Source: 21-14-0-10-32-9 sp964501945
GTDB lineage: Archaea; Nanobdellota; Nanobdellia; Woesearchaeales; 21-14-0-10-32-9
Assembly: GCA_964501945.1 (NCBI GenBank)
Contig: CAZCTY010000008.1
Location: 1-29,748 of the forward strand
Direction of reading: 5' to 3'
DNA: 29,748 nucleotides
Made by a program: the position numbers and the translations under genes. Shown here one piece after another: positions 1-6,926 of the stretch; position 1 is the stretch's first letter, and every line of letters begins with the position of its first letter. Below the pieces are notes generated by a model, which searched no databases, was not told the DNA's origin, and was given only the letters and a program-made list of their open reading frames with translations.

Positions 1-312
1 ATTCTTCTCCTTTAAAATAACTTTTAACTTATTATCGGCTTTCTCAAGAGTTAAAACATCATTAGGCTTAGCACGACGAAGAACTTGCTTAAAACTAGCA
101 AGATTCATAGCCAAAAGAGTCTCCTCAGAGACCTCATACTCAGCAAAAGAATTACTAGGCATCCTAAAGACAACCATAGCAACATTCGCAGGATCCATCG
201 CAATAATCTCAACGAAGTCCTTAGCAATACGAAATTTAGTCTCAGTAACCAAATCCGAAATAATAGATATACTCTCCTTCAATAATTTAGGCTCAGCTAA
301 TGTAAGTTTCAT
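1..312 (-). CDS. pcn: DNA polymerase sliding clamp (PCNA), N-terminal part
   Basis: The reverse strand from the ATG at 312-310 reads MKLTLAEPKLLKESISII and continues as 104 codons running off the window edge. The order of segments (KFRIAKDFVEIIAMDPANVAMV, then FAEYEVSEE, then MNLASFKQVLRRAKPND) is the first half of the PCNA fold, including the DPANVAM strand typical of archaeal clamps. PCNA forms a ring round DNA and tethers polymerase, ligase and FEN1. An AAGGTGG ribosome-binding site lies six bases upstream of the ATG (plus-strand 319-325), which fixes the start. A TATA box lies at 348-360. The C-terminal domain is outside the window, so intactness cannot be judged. Confidence 0.93.
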   Translation of the reverse strand, partial: MKLTLAEPKLLKESISIISDLVTETKFRIAKDFVEIIAMDPANVAMVVFRMPSNSFAEYEVSEETLLAMNLASFKQVLRRAKPNDVLTLEKADNKLKVILKEKN

Positions 313-347
313 AAATAACCACCTTCAACTAAAGTAAAAAGAAAACC

Positions 348-360
348 ATTTATATAATTT
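348..360 (-). promoter_or_regulatory. TATA box of the PCNA gene
   Basis: On the minus strand this reads AAATTATATAAAT, centred about 43 bases upstream of the PCNA ATG. That leaves a short leader that can hold the AAGGTGG ribosome-binding site. Assigned by motif and spacing only. Confidence 0.55.
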
Positions 361-457
361 TTCTTTACAAAAACAAAAAAGCTCCACTAAAACAAGTTGT
401 TACCATTATAGAATTAGTTCAAAACGATAGTTTTAAAAAAAGAAAAGCCTCACTAAT

Positions 458-538
458 ATGAATAAACTTAAAAAAAAGTTTGAAAAACAATCCAAAAAAG
501 GATCACAGAAAAAAACACTTAGAGGGTGGTTATCGTGA
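458..538 (+). CDS. Possible 26-codon leader ORF, stop overlaps next start
   Basis: An ATG at 458 opens a 26-codon frame, strongly basic, beginning MNKLKKKFEKQSKKGSQ and ending LRGWLS. Its TGA stop (536-538) overlaps the GTG start of the parvulin gene (535-537) in a GTGA arrangement, the geometry of translational coupling. An A/T-rich element near 428-440 lies at roughly leaderless distance upstream. The composition is also what an A-rich spacer would encode by chance, and I recognise no family. It could be a small basic protein, a coupling leader or an accident. Confidence 0.3.
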   Translation: MNKLKKKFEKQSKKGSQKKTLRGWLS

Positions 539-2310
539 AAGATGATGAATATATAGATTTGGACAAAATAAATGAGAGTCCAAAAGAAGGACAAATACCA
601 GGCTTGAGCAAAGAAGAGAGACAAAGACAACAAGAAAACAAGCCAAAAAATAAGAAAAAAACAAAAAAAACAAACACAAAATCAAAAAAAACAACGAATA
701 CAACGACGAAAACAAAAACAAAACAAAAAAAACAAAATAATAACAAAAAAACAATATATTTGCTACTAGGACTAATACTAATCGCAATACTTGTAATAGC
801 AATATCAAACATTCTAAGAGTAGAAGATGAACCAAAAGAGCGAAAAGTACTACTACTTGTAAACGGAGAACCATTATCAAATGAGATAAAAGAAACACGC
901 GCTGAATGGCTAAGACTCGTCGGAGGAGTCCCACTAACAGATGAACAAGCACTAGAACTATCAGTAGATGTAAAATTAATGGAACAAGAAGCAAAAAGAC
1001 AAAACATAACAGTACAAGACAGAGAAGTAGAAGCAGTATTCCTCGACATGGCACTAAACGCAGAAATGACAGATGAAGAACTCGAAGAATACATCGCAGG
1101 ATTAGGAATAGATTACAACACATTAAAAGAAGTCGTAAGACAAGAACTATACGCACGAAAACTATCAGATAAAGCATTAGCAGAAACAGAAATAACAGAA
1201 GAAGACCTAAAACAATTTTACGAAGAAAATAAAGAAAACTTCGAACACGGAGAACTCGCAAAAGTAAGACACATACAAATAAGCTTTGAAGAAAACAAAA
1301 CAGAAAACGAAACAATGCAAAAAGCACAAGAAATAAAACAAAAAATAACAGAGAATAAAACAAACTTCTGCGAATTAGTAGAAAACTACACCGACGATTG
1401 GAACACAAGAGATACATGCGGAGAATACGTACTAGAAAAACACGGAGCAGAAACAGACCCACTAACAAATAAAAGCTTTGAACTAGAAGAAGATGAATTA
1501 GGAATGCTGAGAACAGAGGCAGGATACCACGTACTATGGAAAGTAGAAACAATCCCAGCAGGCGTGAGCGAATTTGAAGAAGTAAAAGAAATAATCAAAG
1601 CACAAATCCAAATGCAACTAGCAGAACAAATCCACAATGAACTAGTACAAAGACTAAGAGAAACTGCTACAATAGAAGACTACACAGGACAAGAAAAAAT
1701 ACCAGAAGATACAATAGATGTAATGCCAGACGAGATAATTAATGAGACAGAAGAGATTGTTAATGAAACGGATGTTGTTGATGAGATTGTTGAGCCAGTT
1801 GAAGAGTTANNNNNNNNNNNNNNNNNNNNNNNNNNNNNNNNNNNNNNNNNNNNNNNNNNNNNNNNNNNNNNNNNNNNNNNNNNNNNNNNNNNNNNNNNNN
1901 NNNNNNNNNTTAATGAGACGGAAGAACTTATTAATGAAACAGAAGAATTAGAAGAAGAACCAATAGAAGAAGAACTAGAAGAGCCAATAATCACAATAGA
2001 AGAGACAACACTAGAAACAGAAAAAAGACAACTAAGACTCGCAAAATGCCTAACAGAACAAGACGCGAAGATGTATGATGTATACTGGGCACCACACGGA
2101 CAAGAACAAGCAGAAGCATTCGGAGAATACTTTGAATACATAAAAAGAATAGAATGCGACGCAGACGGCACAAACCCACAAATACAAGAATGCCAAGAAA
2201 CACTACAAAGAGAATACCCAACCTGGCCAACATGGAAAATAAATGGAGAACTACACGAAGGATACCACAACCTACACAGCTTGTCCAGAATATCAGGTTG
2301 TCCATACTAA
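535..2310 (+). CDS. Membrane-anchored parvulin-type PPIase with degenerate thioredoxin-like C-terminus (spans N gap)
   Basis: From the GTG at 535 the protein has a basic Lys/Thr-rich N-terminus (residues 1-72) and one membrane helix (about 74-92). A SurA/PrsA-like helical region follows (about 105-240), then a parvulin rotamase domain (about 247-349, with KVRHIQISF near its start and TEAGYHVLWKVE near its end). Next comes an acidic NETEE-repeat linker interrupted by the gap, and finally about 90 residues resembling the thioredoxin domain of VKOR-family proteins. With the N-terminus inside, the folding domains would lie outside the cell. The thioredoxin CxxC is replaced by APHG (2089-2100), so oxidoreductase activity is unlikely. 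The start is chosen because GAGGGTGG (522-529) sits five bases upstream, the same spacing class as PCNA; a GTG at 526 lies inside that site. Total length is uncertain because of the gap. Confidence 0.85.
   Translation: MKDDEYIDLDKINESPKEGQIPGLSKEERQRQQENKPKNKKKTKKTNTKSKKTTNTTTKTKTKQKKQNNNKKTIYLLLGLILIAILVIAISNILRVEDEPKERKVLLLVNGEPLSNEIKETRAEWLRLVGGVPLTDEQALELSVDVKLMEQEAKRQNITVQDREVEAVFLDMALNAEMTDEELEEYIAGLGIDYNTLKEVVRQELYARKLSDKALAETEITEEDLKQFYEENKENFEHGELAKVRHIQISFEENKTENETMQKAQEIKQKITENKTNFCELVENYTDDWNTRDTCGEYVLEKHGAETDPLTNKSFELEEDELGMLRTEAGYHVLWKVETIPAGVSEFEEVKEIIKAQIQMQLAEQIHNELVQRLRETATIEDYTGQEKIPEDTIDVMPDEIINETEEIVNETDVVDEIVEPVEELXXXXXXXXXXXXXXXXXXXXXXXXXXXXXXXXXXNETEELINETEELEEEPIEEELEEPIITIEETTLETEKRQLRLAKCLTEQDAKMYDVYWAPHGQEQAEAFGEYFEYIKRIECDADGTNPQIQECQETLQREYPTWPTWKINGELHEGYHNLHSLSRISGCPY
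1810..1909. other. Assembly gap (100 N)
   Basis: Exactly 100 N, a conventional placeholder for a gap of unknown size. It falls inside the acidic, repetitive NETEE linker of the parvulin gene. The flanks share no long identical end, so real sequence is probably missing. The frame is continuous across the gap only because of the placeholder length. Confidence 0.98.
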
Positions 2311-2317
2311 AAAAACC

Positions 2318-2337
2318 TTTTTTTTCATCTTTTTTTC
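2318..2337 (+). terminator. Oligo-T terminator after the parvulin gene
   Basis: T8 (2318-2325) and T7 (2330-2336) follow the stop within eight bases, with no obvious hairpin. T-rich tracts of this kind are typical archaeal termination signals. Confidence 0.5.
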
Positions 2338-2371
2338 AAATTCTTTTAAAAAACAACAACAGAGGAAAAGA

Positions 2372-2379
2372 TTTATAAT
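2372..2379 (+). promoter_or_regulatory. TATA box of the glycosyltransferase operon
   Basis: TTTATAAT preceded by a purine-rich GAGGAAAAG that could serve as a BRE. It lies about 53 bases upstream of the ATG at 2429, giving a leader of roughly 25-30 nt. Confidence 0.5.
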
Positions 2380-2428
2380 TAAAGAACACTTAACAAAACA
2401 ATAATTAAAACAATAAATCAGAAAGAAA

Positions 2429-3673
2429 ATGGATATAGGAGACATATTAATATACATAGTAGCATTTGTAAGCATATACACTACAGCATACTTTTTTCTA
2501 ACACTCCTAGAACATAGACGAGATATAAAAAAAGAACCAAAACTAAAAAAATATCCAAGCGTAACAATAATAATACCAGCATATAATGAAGAGATGACGC
2601 TTGCAAAAACAACGGATTCAGTACTAAACCTAGATTATCCAAAAGACAAATTAAAAATAATAATAGTAGATGATGGAAGCACAGACAAAACACCAAAGAT
2701 AGGACGAGAATACGCAAAAAAACCAAACGTTACATTCCTCACAAAAGAAAACGGAGGAAAACACACCGCGCTAAACCTCGCACTAAAACACTGCAAAACA
2801 AAATATGTGGGATCACTTGATGCAGACTCATTTGTAGACAGCCAAGCACTAAAGAGAATAATGACATACTTTGAAGACGATGAAAAAATCATGGCAGTAA
2901 CACCATCAATGAAAATACACAACCCAAAAACAATACTACAACACATACAAAGAACAGAATTTTTAATAGGAATACTCCTCAGAAAAGTATTCTCCTTCCT
3001 AGAATCAATACACGTCACACCAGGACCCTTCACAATATACAAAAAAGAATTCTTCGAAAAACACGGATACTACAGAAAAGCACACCAAACAGAAGACATA
3101 GAAATCGCACTAAGAATACAATCAAAAGACTTTAGAATAGAAAACTGCGTAGACGCATTTGTATACACACACGGACCACAAAAATTCATGCCACTAAAAA
3201 AACAAAGAATAAGATGGTACACAGGATTTTTAAGCAACGTAATAGACTACAAAGAACTATTCAACAGAAGACATGGAACACTAGGCCTATTTGTCTTACC
3301 AATGTCATTTATATCAGTAGGACTAGTCATAACATTGGGACTATACTCAATATACAAACTAATAGAGAGCACATATAAAACAATACACAACTACATAGCA
3401 ATAAACTTTGACTTACTAAATATGCAATGGTTCCAATTTGAAGTATTCTACATAAGCACAAAACCAGTAGCAATACTAAGCATACTAGGAATACTACTAT
3501 CAATAACACTACTACTAATAACAAAAAAATTAAGCACAGAACAAAAAAGCGTAATAAAATCATACGCATACTTCTTTTTGTTCTACTGGATACTATTCGG
3601 ATACTGGTGGGCACTATCAGTAATAAGCAAACTACGAAAGAAAAAAGTAAAATGGAGTCATAAATCAGAATGA
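2429..3673 (+). CDS. Family 2 glycosyltransferase, processive membrane type
   Basis: This 414-residue protein has one N-terminal membrane helix (about 6-27), a cytoplasmic GT-A domain and three or four C-terminal helices (from about 285). Diagnostic GT2 motifs are present in order: IIIPAYNEE, IIVDDGSTD, LDADSF (the DxD metal/nucleotide-sugar site), TEDIEIALRI (the TED catalytic base) and KQRIRWYTGF (a QxxRW-like acceptor motif). This set is typical of poly-N-acetylglucosamine, cellulose or hyaluronan synthase-like enzymes that polymerise and export glycans. Here it may build a surface polysaccharide or glycosylate proteins, and the exact sugar cannot be read from sequence. It overlaps the next gene by four bases (ATGA), so the two are translationally coupled. 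Confidence 0.88.
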   Translation: MDIGDILIYIVAFVSIYTTAYFFLTLLEHRRDIKKEPKLKKYPSVTIIIPAYNEEMTLAKTTDSVLNLDYPKDKLKIIIVDDGSTDKTPKIGREYAKKPNVTFLTKENGGKHTALNLALKHCKTKYVGSLDADSFVDSQALKRIMTYFEDDEKIMAVTPSMKIHNPKTILQHIQRTEFLIGILLRKVFSFLESIHVTPGPFTIYKKEFFEKHGYYRKAHQTEDIEIALRIQSKDFRIENCVDAFVYTHGPQKFMPLKKQRIRWYTGFLSNVIDYKELFNRRHGTLGLFVLPMSFISVGLVITLGLYSIYKLIESTYKTIHNYIAINFDLLNMQWFQFEVFYISTKPVAILSILGILLSITLLLITKKLSTEQKSVIKSYAYFFLFYWILFGYWWALSVISKLRKKKVKWSHKSE

Positions 3674-4308
3674 AAAAAAGAACAAAAAAAATGGACTGGG
3701 CAAAACACGCAGCAGTACTATCAATAACAGTACTAGTATTCTTCACAGGAATACTCCTCGGAACAATACTAAACCAAGGAAAAATAGACACAGTACACCA
3801 AATAAGCGAAGAACTGAGAATAAACACGATGAGCTCAGAGGTAGAATTTGCAATACTCGCAGAAAACCCCTGCGCAATAACAGATATAAGCTTTTTAAGC
3901 GACGACCTACACGAACTATCACTAAAAGTAGAATACATGGAAAACCAACTAGGAACAAATAACGAAGATGTGAAAGAACTCAAAAACTTCTACTCAATAA
4001 TACAACTAAGACACTGGATACTAACAACCAGAATACAAGAAGAATGCAATACAAACGTAAGCAACATAATATACTTCTACTCAAATGAAGGAGACTGCCG
4101 AGAATGCTCAGACCAAGGATTCATACTAAGCCACCTAAGGAGAACAGAAAACGTAAACATATACAGCGTAGACATAAACACACAAAACAACGCAGTTAGA
4201 ACACTAAAAGAAATGTATGACGTAAAAAACGCACCAACACTAATAATAAACAAAGAAAAACACGAAGGATTCAAAACACTAAACCAACTACGAGAACTAG
4301 TGATCTAA
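3670..4308 (+). CDS. Membrane-anchored thioredoxin-like protein
   Basis: The 212-residue protein has a basic N-terminus, one membrane helix (about 13-33), a mostly helical stalk (about 40-120) and a thioredoxin-fold domain. That domain carries a redox motif C143-R-E-C146 after the strand NIIYFYS and a cis-proline loop NAPTLII (P189). A cysteine at 68 and another at 126 lie in the stalk. The topology puts the CxxC outside the membrane, as for DsbA- or TlpA-like oxidoreductases, so a role in disulfide chemistry of exported proteins is likely. It starts inside the stop of the glycosyltransferase gene (ATGA). The reading frame continues in a coding-like way past its TAA stop (see 4309-4527). Confidence 0.78.
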   Translation: MKKRTKKMDWAKHAAVLSITVLVFFTGILLGTILNQGKIDTVHQISEELRINTMSSEVEFAILAENPCAITDISFLSDDLHELSLKVEYMENQLGTNNEDVKELKNFYSIIQLRHWILTTRIQEECNTNVSNIIYFYSNEGDCRECSDQGFILSHLRRTENVNIYSVDINTQNNAVRTLKEMYDVKNAPTLIINKEKHEGFKTLNQLRELVI

Positions 4309-4527
4309 CAAGAAACGGATCTAACAACAATAGTAAACGAAGAACGAAAACAAATAATCATAAAAGGAAAAACAGACAAACTAAAAAAATTTACTCACTG
4401 TTTAAATGAAGCAACAGACAAGATATACCAAGACATATACATAGAAGAAACATTTCAAGAAATAGGAAAACAAAAAATAAACGAATATTCGTTTGAGGCT
4501 AATCATCAAGTGTTTTTTCTTTTTTAG
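4309..4527 (+). other. In-frame coding-like extension after the thioredoxin-like gene stop
   Basis: After the TAA at 4306-4308 the same frame stays open for 72 codons to a TAG at 4525-4527. It encodes QETDLTTIVNEERKQIIIKG and then a mixed charged/hydrophobic sequence. Codon choice (ATA, ACA, GAA, AAA) matches neighbouring plus-strand genes up to about 4498. There is no ATG, GTG or TTG in frame, so it cannot be a normal separate gene. It may be a former C-terminal extension cut off by a nonsense change, stop readthrough, or a sequence error. The final 29 bases overlap the convergent methyltransferase gene. I recognise no family. Confidence 0.4.
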
Positions 4528-5629
4528 CTAATTCTATCAGTGCTTCAAAATGATTCGTTTGAGGGAATAAATCAACTAAAGTTACAGAGTTGATATCGTA
4601 ATATTTAATGAATCTCGGAAGCTCACGTTGTAATTGCTTCGCATTACAAGAAACATAAATGATGCTATTGGCTTTTAATGCGAGTAAGCGTTCAATTGCT
4701 TTTGGAATCATGCCGCTCCGCGGAGGATCGGTTATAACTTTCAAAGGCGTTTTTAGATTAAGACGATTTATTTGTTTAGCATCAAGAACAAAACCGCTCA
4801 AATTATTTATTTTGTTTAATTCAGCGTTTTTTTTAGCTGCTACAATCGCAGGCTCAACACACTCAACCACGGAAACTTCTTTGAATAAATCAGAACAACA
4901 AACACTAAAAGTACCAACACCACCATACAAATCAAGCAAATAATGATTATTACCTTGAGATTCAAGAATCTCACGAACAACACGAACCAACTCACGAGCC
5001 ATCTCGGTGTTGTTCTGAAAAAAAGCCTGAGAGTGAAACCTCAACGTCTTGCCAAGAATATTTTCTTCAAGAAAATCAGAACCTTTCAAAACCTCGTAAT
5101 TATCTGTTGTACTAACATCGCTTTTCTTATGATTATAACCAACCAAAACACTATCAGCGCTTGTAACTTTAGAAAAATCCTCAACTAATTTTCTTCCTCG
5201 TTCTTTATTAGGAGAATCATCATTTAAAATAAACGTTAAAGAACTCGCCTTAGAAGGTGTTCTAATGACACAATACCTAAACAAACCTTCTTGAGATTTC
5301 AAATCAAAAAAATCATCGCTGTAAGGCAAAAAGAACTCACGAACTTCTTTTAATAAAGAATTTAACATAGAATTAGAAATAGGACAATTATCAATATCAA
5401 CAACCTTGAACCATTTACCCTTTTCACGAAAACCAATTTTCCCCTGAGAAAACACAAAATCCATACGATTACGATAATTAAAAGGCTCACCACTAACAAC
5501 ACTAATTTTCTCCTCAGGAAAATTTGTGAAACTAGCCAAGTTCTTTTTTTTGTTCTCCAATTGAACCTCGTATGGAACGTGCTGATTACTACAACCACCG
5601 CACGCACCAAAATATTTACAGTTATCCAT
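4499..5629 (-). CDS. TrmA/RlmD-family RNA (uracil-C5)-methyltransferase with Fe-S cluster motif
   Basis: The 376-residue protein uses S-adenosylmethionine to make 5-methyluridine in RNA; archaeal members act on tRNA U54 or 23S rRNA. Its N-terminus MDNCKYFGACGGCSNQH plus the later DIDNCPIS supplies the four cysteines (Cx5Cx2C...C) of the RumA-type 4Fe-4S cluster. The SAM site is LLDLYGGVGTFSV, followed by ITDPPRSGM, and the catalytic cysteine lies in IYVSCNAKQLQREL. There is no TRAM domain upstream of the cluster. The ATG at 5629-5627 is chosen because the cluster motif begins there; the frame stays open to 5761, but the extra part is implausibly hydrophobic and overlaps thyA. A TATA box (5650-5661) sits at leaderless distance. 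Whether the substrate is tRNA or rRNA is undecided. Confidence 0.88.
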   Translation of the reverse strand: MDNCKYFGACGGCSNQHVPYEVQLENKKKNLASFTNFPEEKISVVSGEPFNYRNRMDFVFSQGKIGFREKGKWFKVVDIDNCPISNSMLNSLLKEVREFFLPYSDDFFDLKSQEGLFRYCVIRTPSKASSLTFILNDDSPNKERGRKLVEDFSKVTSADSVLVGYNHKKSDVSTTDNYEVLKGSDFLEENILGKTLRFHSQAFFQNNTEMARELVRVVREILESQGNNHYLLDLYGGVGTFSVCCSDLFKEVSVVECVEPAIVAAKKNAELNKINNLSGFVLDAKQINRLNLKTPLKVITDPPRSGMIPKAIERLLALKANSIIYVSCNAKQLQRELPRFIKYYDINSVTLVDLFPQTNHFEALIELAKKEKTLDD

Positions 5630-5649
5630 GAAAAAACAAAAATAACCAG

Positions 5650-5661
5650 TTTTATAAAAAA
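5650..5661 (-). promoter_or_regulatory. TATA box of the RNA methyltransferase gene
   Basis: TTTTTATAAAAC on the minus strand, centred about 26 bases from the ATG at 5629, suggesting a leaderless transcript. Confidence 0.5.
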
Positions 5662-5691
5662 CTAACTCAAAAATCACAAAAAAATAAAAAA

Positions 5692-5749
5692 CTTTATAAG
5701 AAAGTATTAATTCAACAATAGTAACAAAACCAATTTCGCTTCGGAGGGG
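5692..5749 (+). promoter_or_regulatory. TATA box and ribosome-binding site of thyA
   Basis: CTTTATAAG at 5692-5700 is a near-palindromic TATA element. GGAGGGG at 5743-5749 is a strong ribosome-binding site six bases before the TTG at 5756. An ATG at 5750 is followed directly by TAA and cannot be used, so the ribosome-binding site decides for TTG. Confidence 0.6.
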
Positions 5750-5755
5750 ATGTAA

Positions 5756-6919
5756 TTGCAAATCTTGAATAATTTAAATAAACATGATGAAGTTTACCAT
5801 GGATTAACGTATGATATTCTAACAAGCAAGTTTTTTAATTTTAGAAAAGCGGACAGAGTAGTAATAGATACGATGGGGGTATTTGGAAACCAAGTAGAAT
5901 ACGATTTAAGCGACGGAACAATACCTTTATCTAATACAAAAAACATAGGTTACAAAACACAACTAATACCTGAAGTTGTAGGCTTTTTAAGAAATGAAAA
6001 TAATTTAAAATGGTACTTAGAACAAGGAATGAAAATATGGACGCCTAACGCATTTGATTTCTACAGAAAAAAATTAGAAGACGGACATCCTTGGAAGAAA
6101 CTAAAAAAAGATACGAAAGAATTTAACGAAGCACTGCCTGAGTTTGAAGAATTAGTAATGTCTGGAGAAGACCCTAAAGCAGGAGATCTCGGAGAATTTT
6201 ATCCAAGACAATGGCGATCATTTAAAGGAGTTAAAGAGATAGAAGGAAAAGACCCAGAAATAGTTTATGTTGACCAATTAAAAAATTTGATAGATATGAT
6301 GAGAGAAAAACCAACAAGTAGATACGGTTTAGTAACAGCGTGGAACCCATTTGATGTTAAAGCAGGAACTGCAGCACTTGCGCCTTGCCACTGCTTATTT
6401 CAAGCATACAGATATGAAGATTTAGAAGGAGAAGAAAGACTAGATTTGAAAATGCACCAAAGAAGCGCGGATCATTTATTAGGTGTTGCATTTAACGCTC
6501 CACAATACGCAATACTAACTGCCACAATAGCAGAACTTGTAGGGGTAAAACCAGGAAGATTTATACACTCTTTCGGAGACTTACACTTATACATAGGGCA
6601 TAACGGAAGTGAGAGAGCGAACTGGTATAAAAACAAAGAAAACGTAAAATGGTTACAAACGGAACTAAAAGAAAAAGGCCCAAATAACGCACTAGAGAAT
6701 TTGCTTGACAGATTGCCTCCTGAAGAACTTCAAGGCTACGACCACGTACCTTTTGCATTACAACAACTAGGAAGAGAGAGCAACTCAGACCCTGCAAGAC
6801 TTGAAATTAGTGCAAAAAACCTAGATGATATAACTGTAAAAGATGTCGAAGTTAAAGGATACAAAAGAGCTCCAAAACTAGAACTTTATGATGGAGTAAA
6901 TCCAAAAATGGCGAGCTAA
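5756..6919 (+). CDS. thyA: Thymidylate synthase family protein (ThyA-like), divergent
   Basis: ThyA converts dUMP to dTMP with methylene-tetrahydrofolate. The 387-residue protein keeps the catalytic cysteine in LAPCHCLFQAY, the QRSADHLLGVAFN segment whose final Asn selects uracil over cytosine, and GDLHLYIGH near the nucleotide site. It is longer than typical ThyA (about 265 residues), mainly through about 40 extra residues between KIW and GDLGEFYPRQWR plus extra sequence near the C-terminus. The usual DRTGTGT phosphate loop reads DRVVIDT, and the usual SRR arginine pair reads SRY. The start is TTG with GGAGGGG six bases upstream. Codon use is more T-rich than neighbouring plus-strand genes. 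A phage-type dUMP hydroxymethylase is an alternative activity. No other folate gene lies beside it. Confidence 0.82.
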   Translation: MQILNNLNKHDEVYHGLTYDILTSKFFNFRKADRVVIDTMGVFGNQVEYDLSDGTIPLSNTKNIGYKTQLIPEVVGFLRNENNLKWYLEQGMKIWTPNAFDFYRKKLEDGHPWKKLKKDTKEFNEALPEFEELVMSGEDPKAGDLGEFYPRQWRSFKGVKEIEGKDPEIVYVDQLKNLIDMMREKPTSRYGLVTAWNPFDVKAGTAALAPCHCLFQAYRYEDLEGEERLDLKMHQRSADHLLGVAFNAPQYAILTATIAELVGVKPGRFIHSFGDLHLYIGHNGSERANWYKNKENVKWLQTELKEKGPNNALENLLDRLPPEELQGYDHVPFALQQLGRESNSDPARLEISAKNLDDITVKDVEVKGYKRAPKLELYDGVNPKMAS

Positions 6920-6926
6920 CCTTTTT

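Noticed and set aside
530..1552. Long open frame on the minus strand (340 codons, very Leu/Phe/Val-rich)
   Set aside because: It is the antisense shadow of the A-rich parvulin gene; there is no family resemblance and the composition is the complement of Lys/Glu-rich coding sequence. Similar minus-strand frames under other plus-strand genes were dropped for the same reason.
5630..5761. Upstream extension of the RNA methyltransferase to position 5761
   Set aside because: The extra residues are a hydrophobic translation of AT-rich spacer, overlap the thyA start region, and lie before the conserved Fe-S motif that begins the protein.
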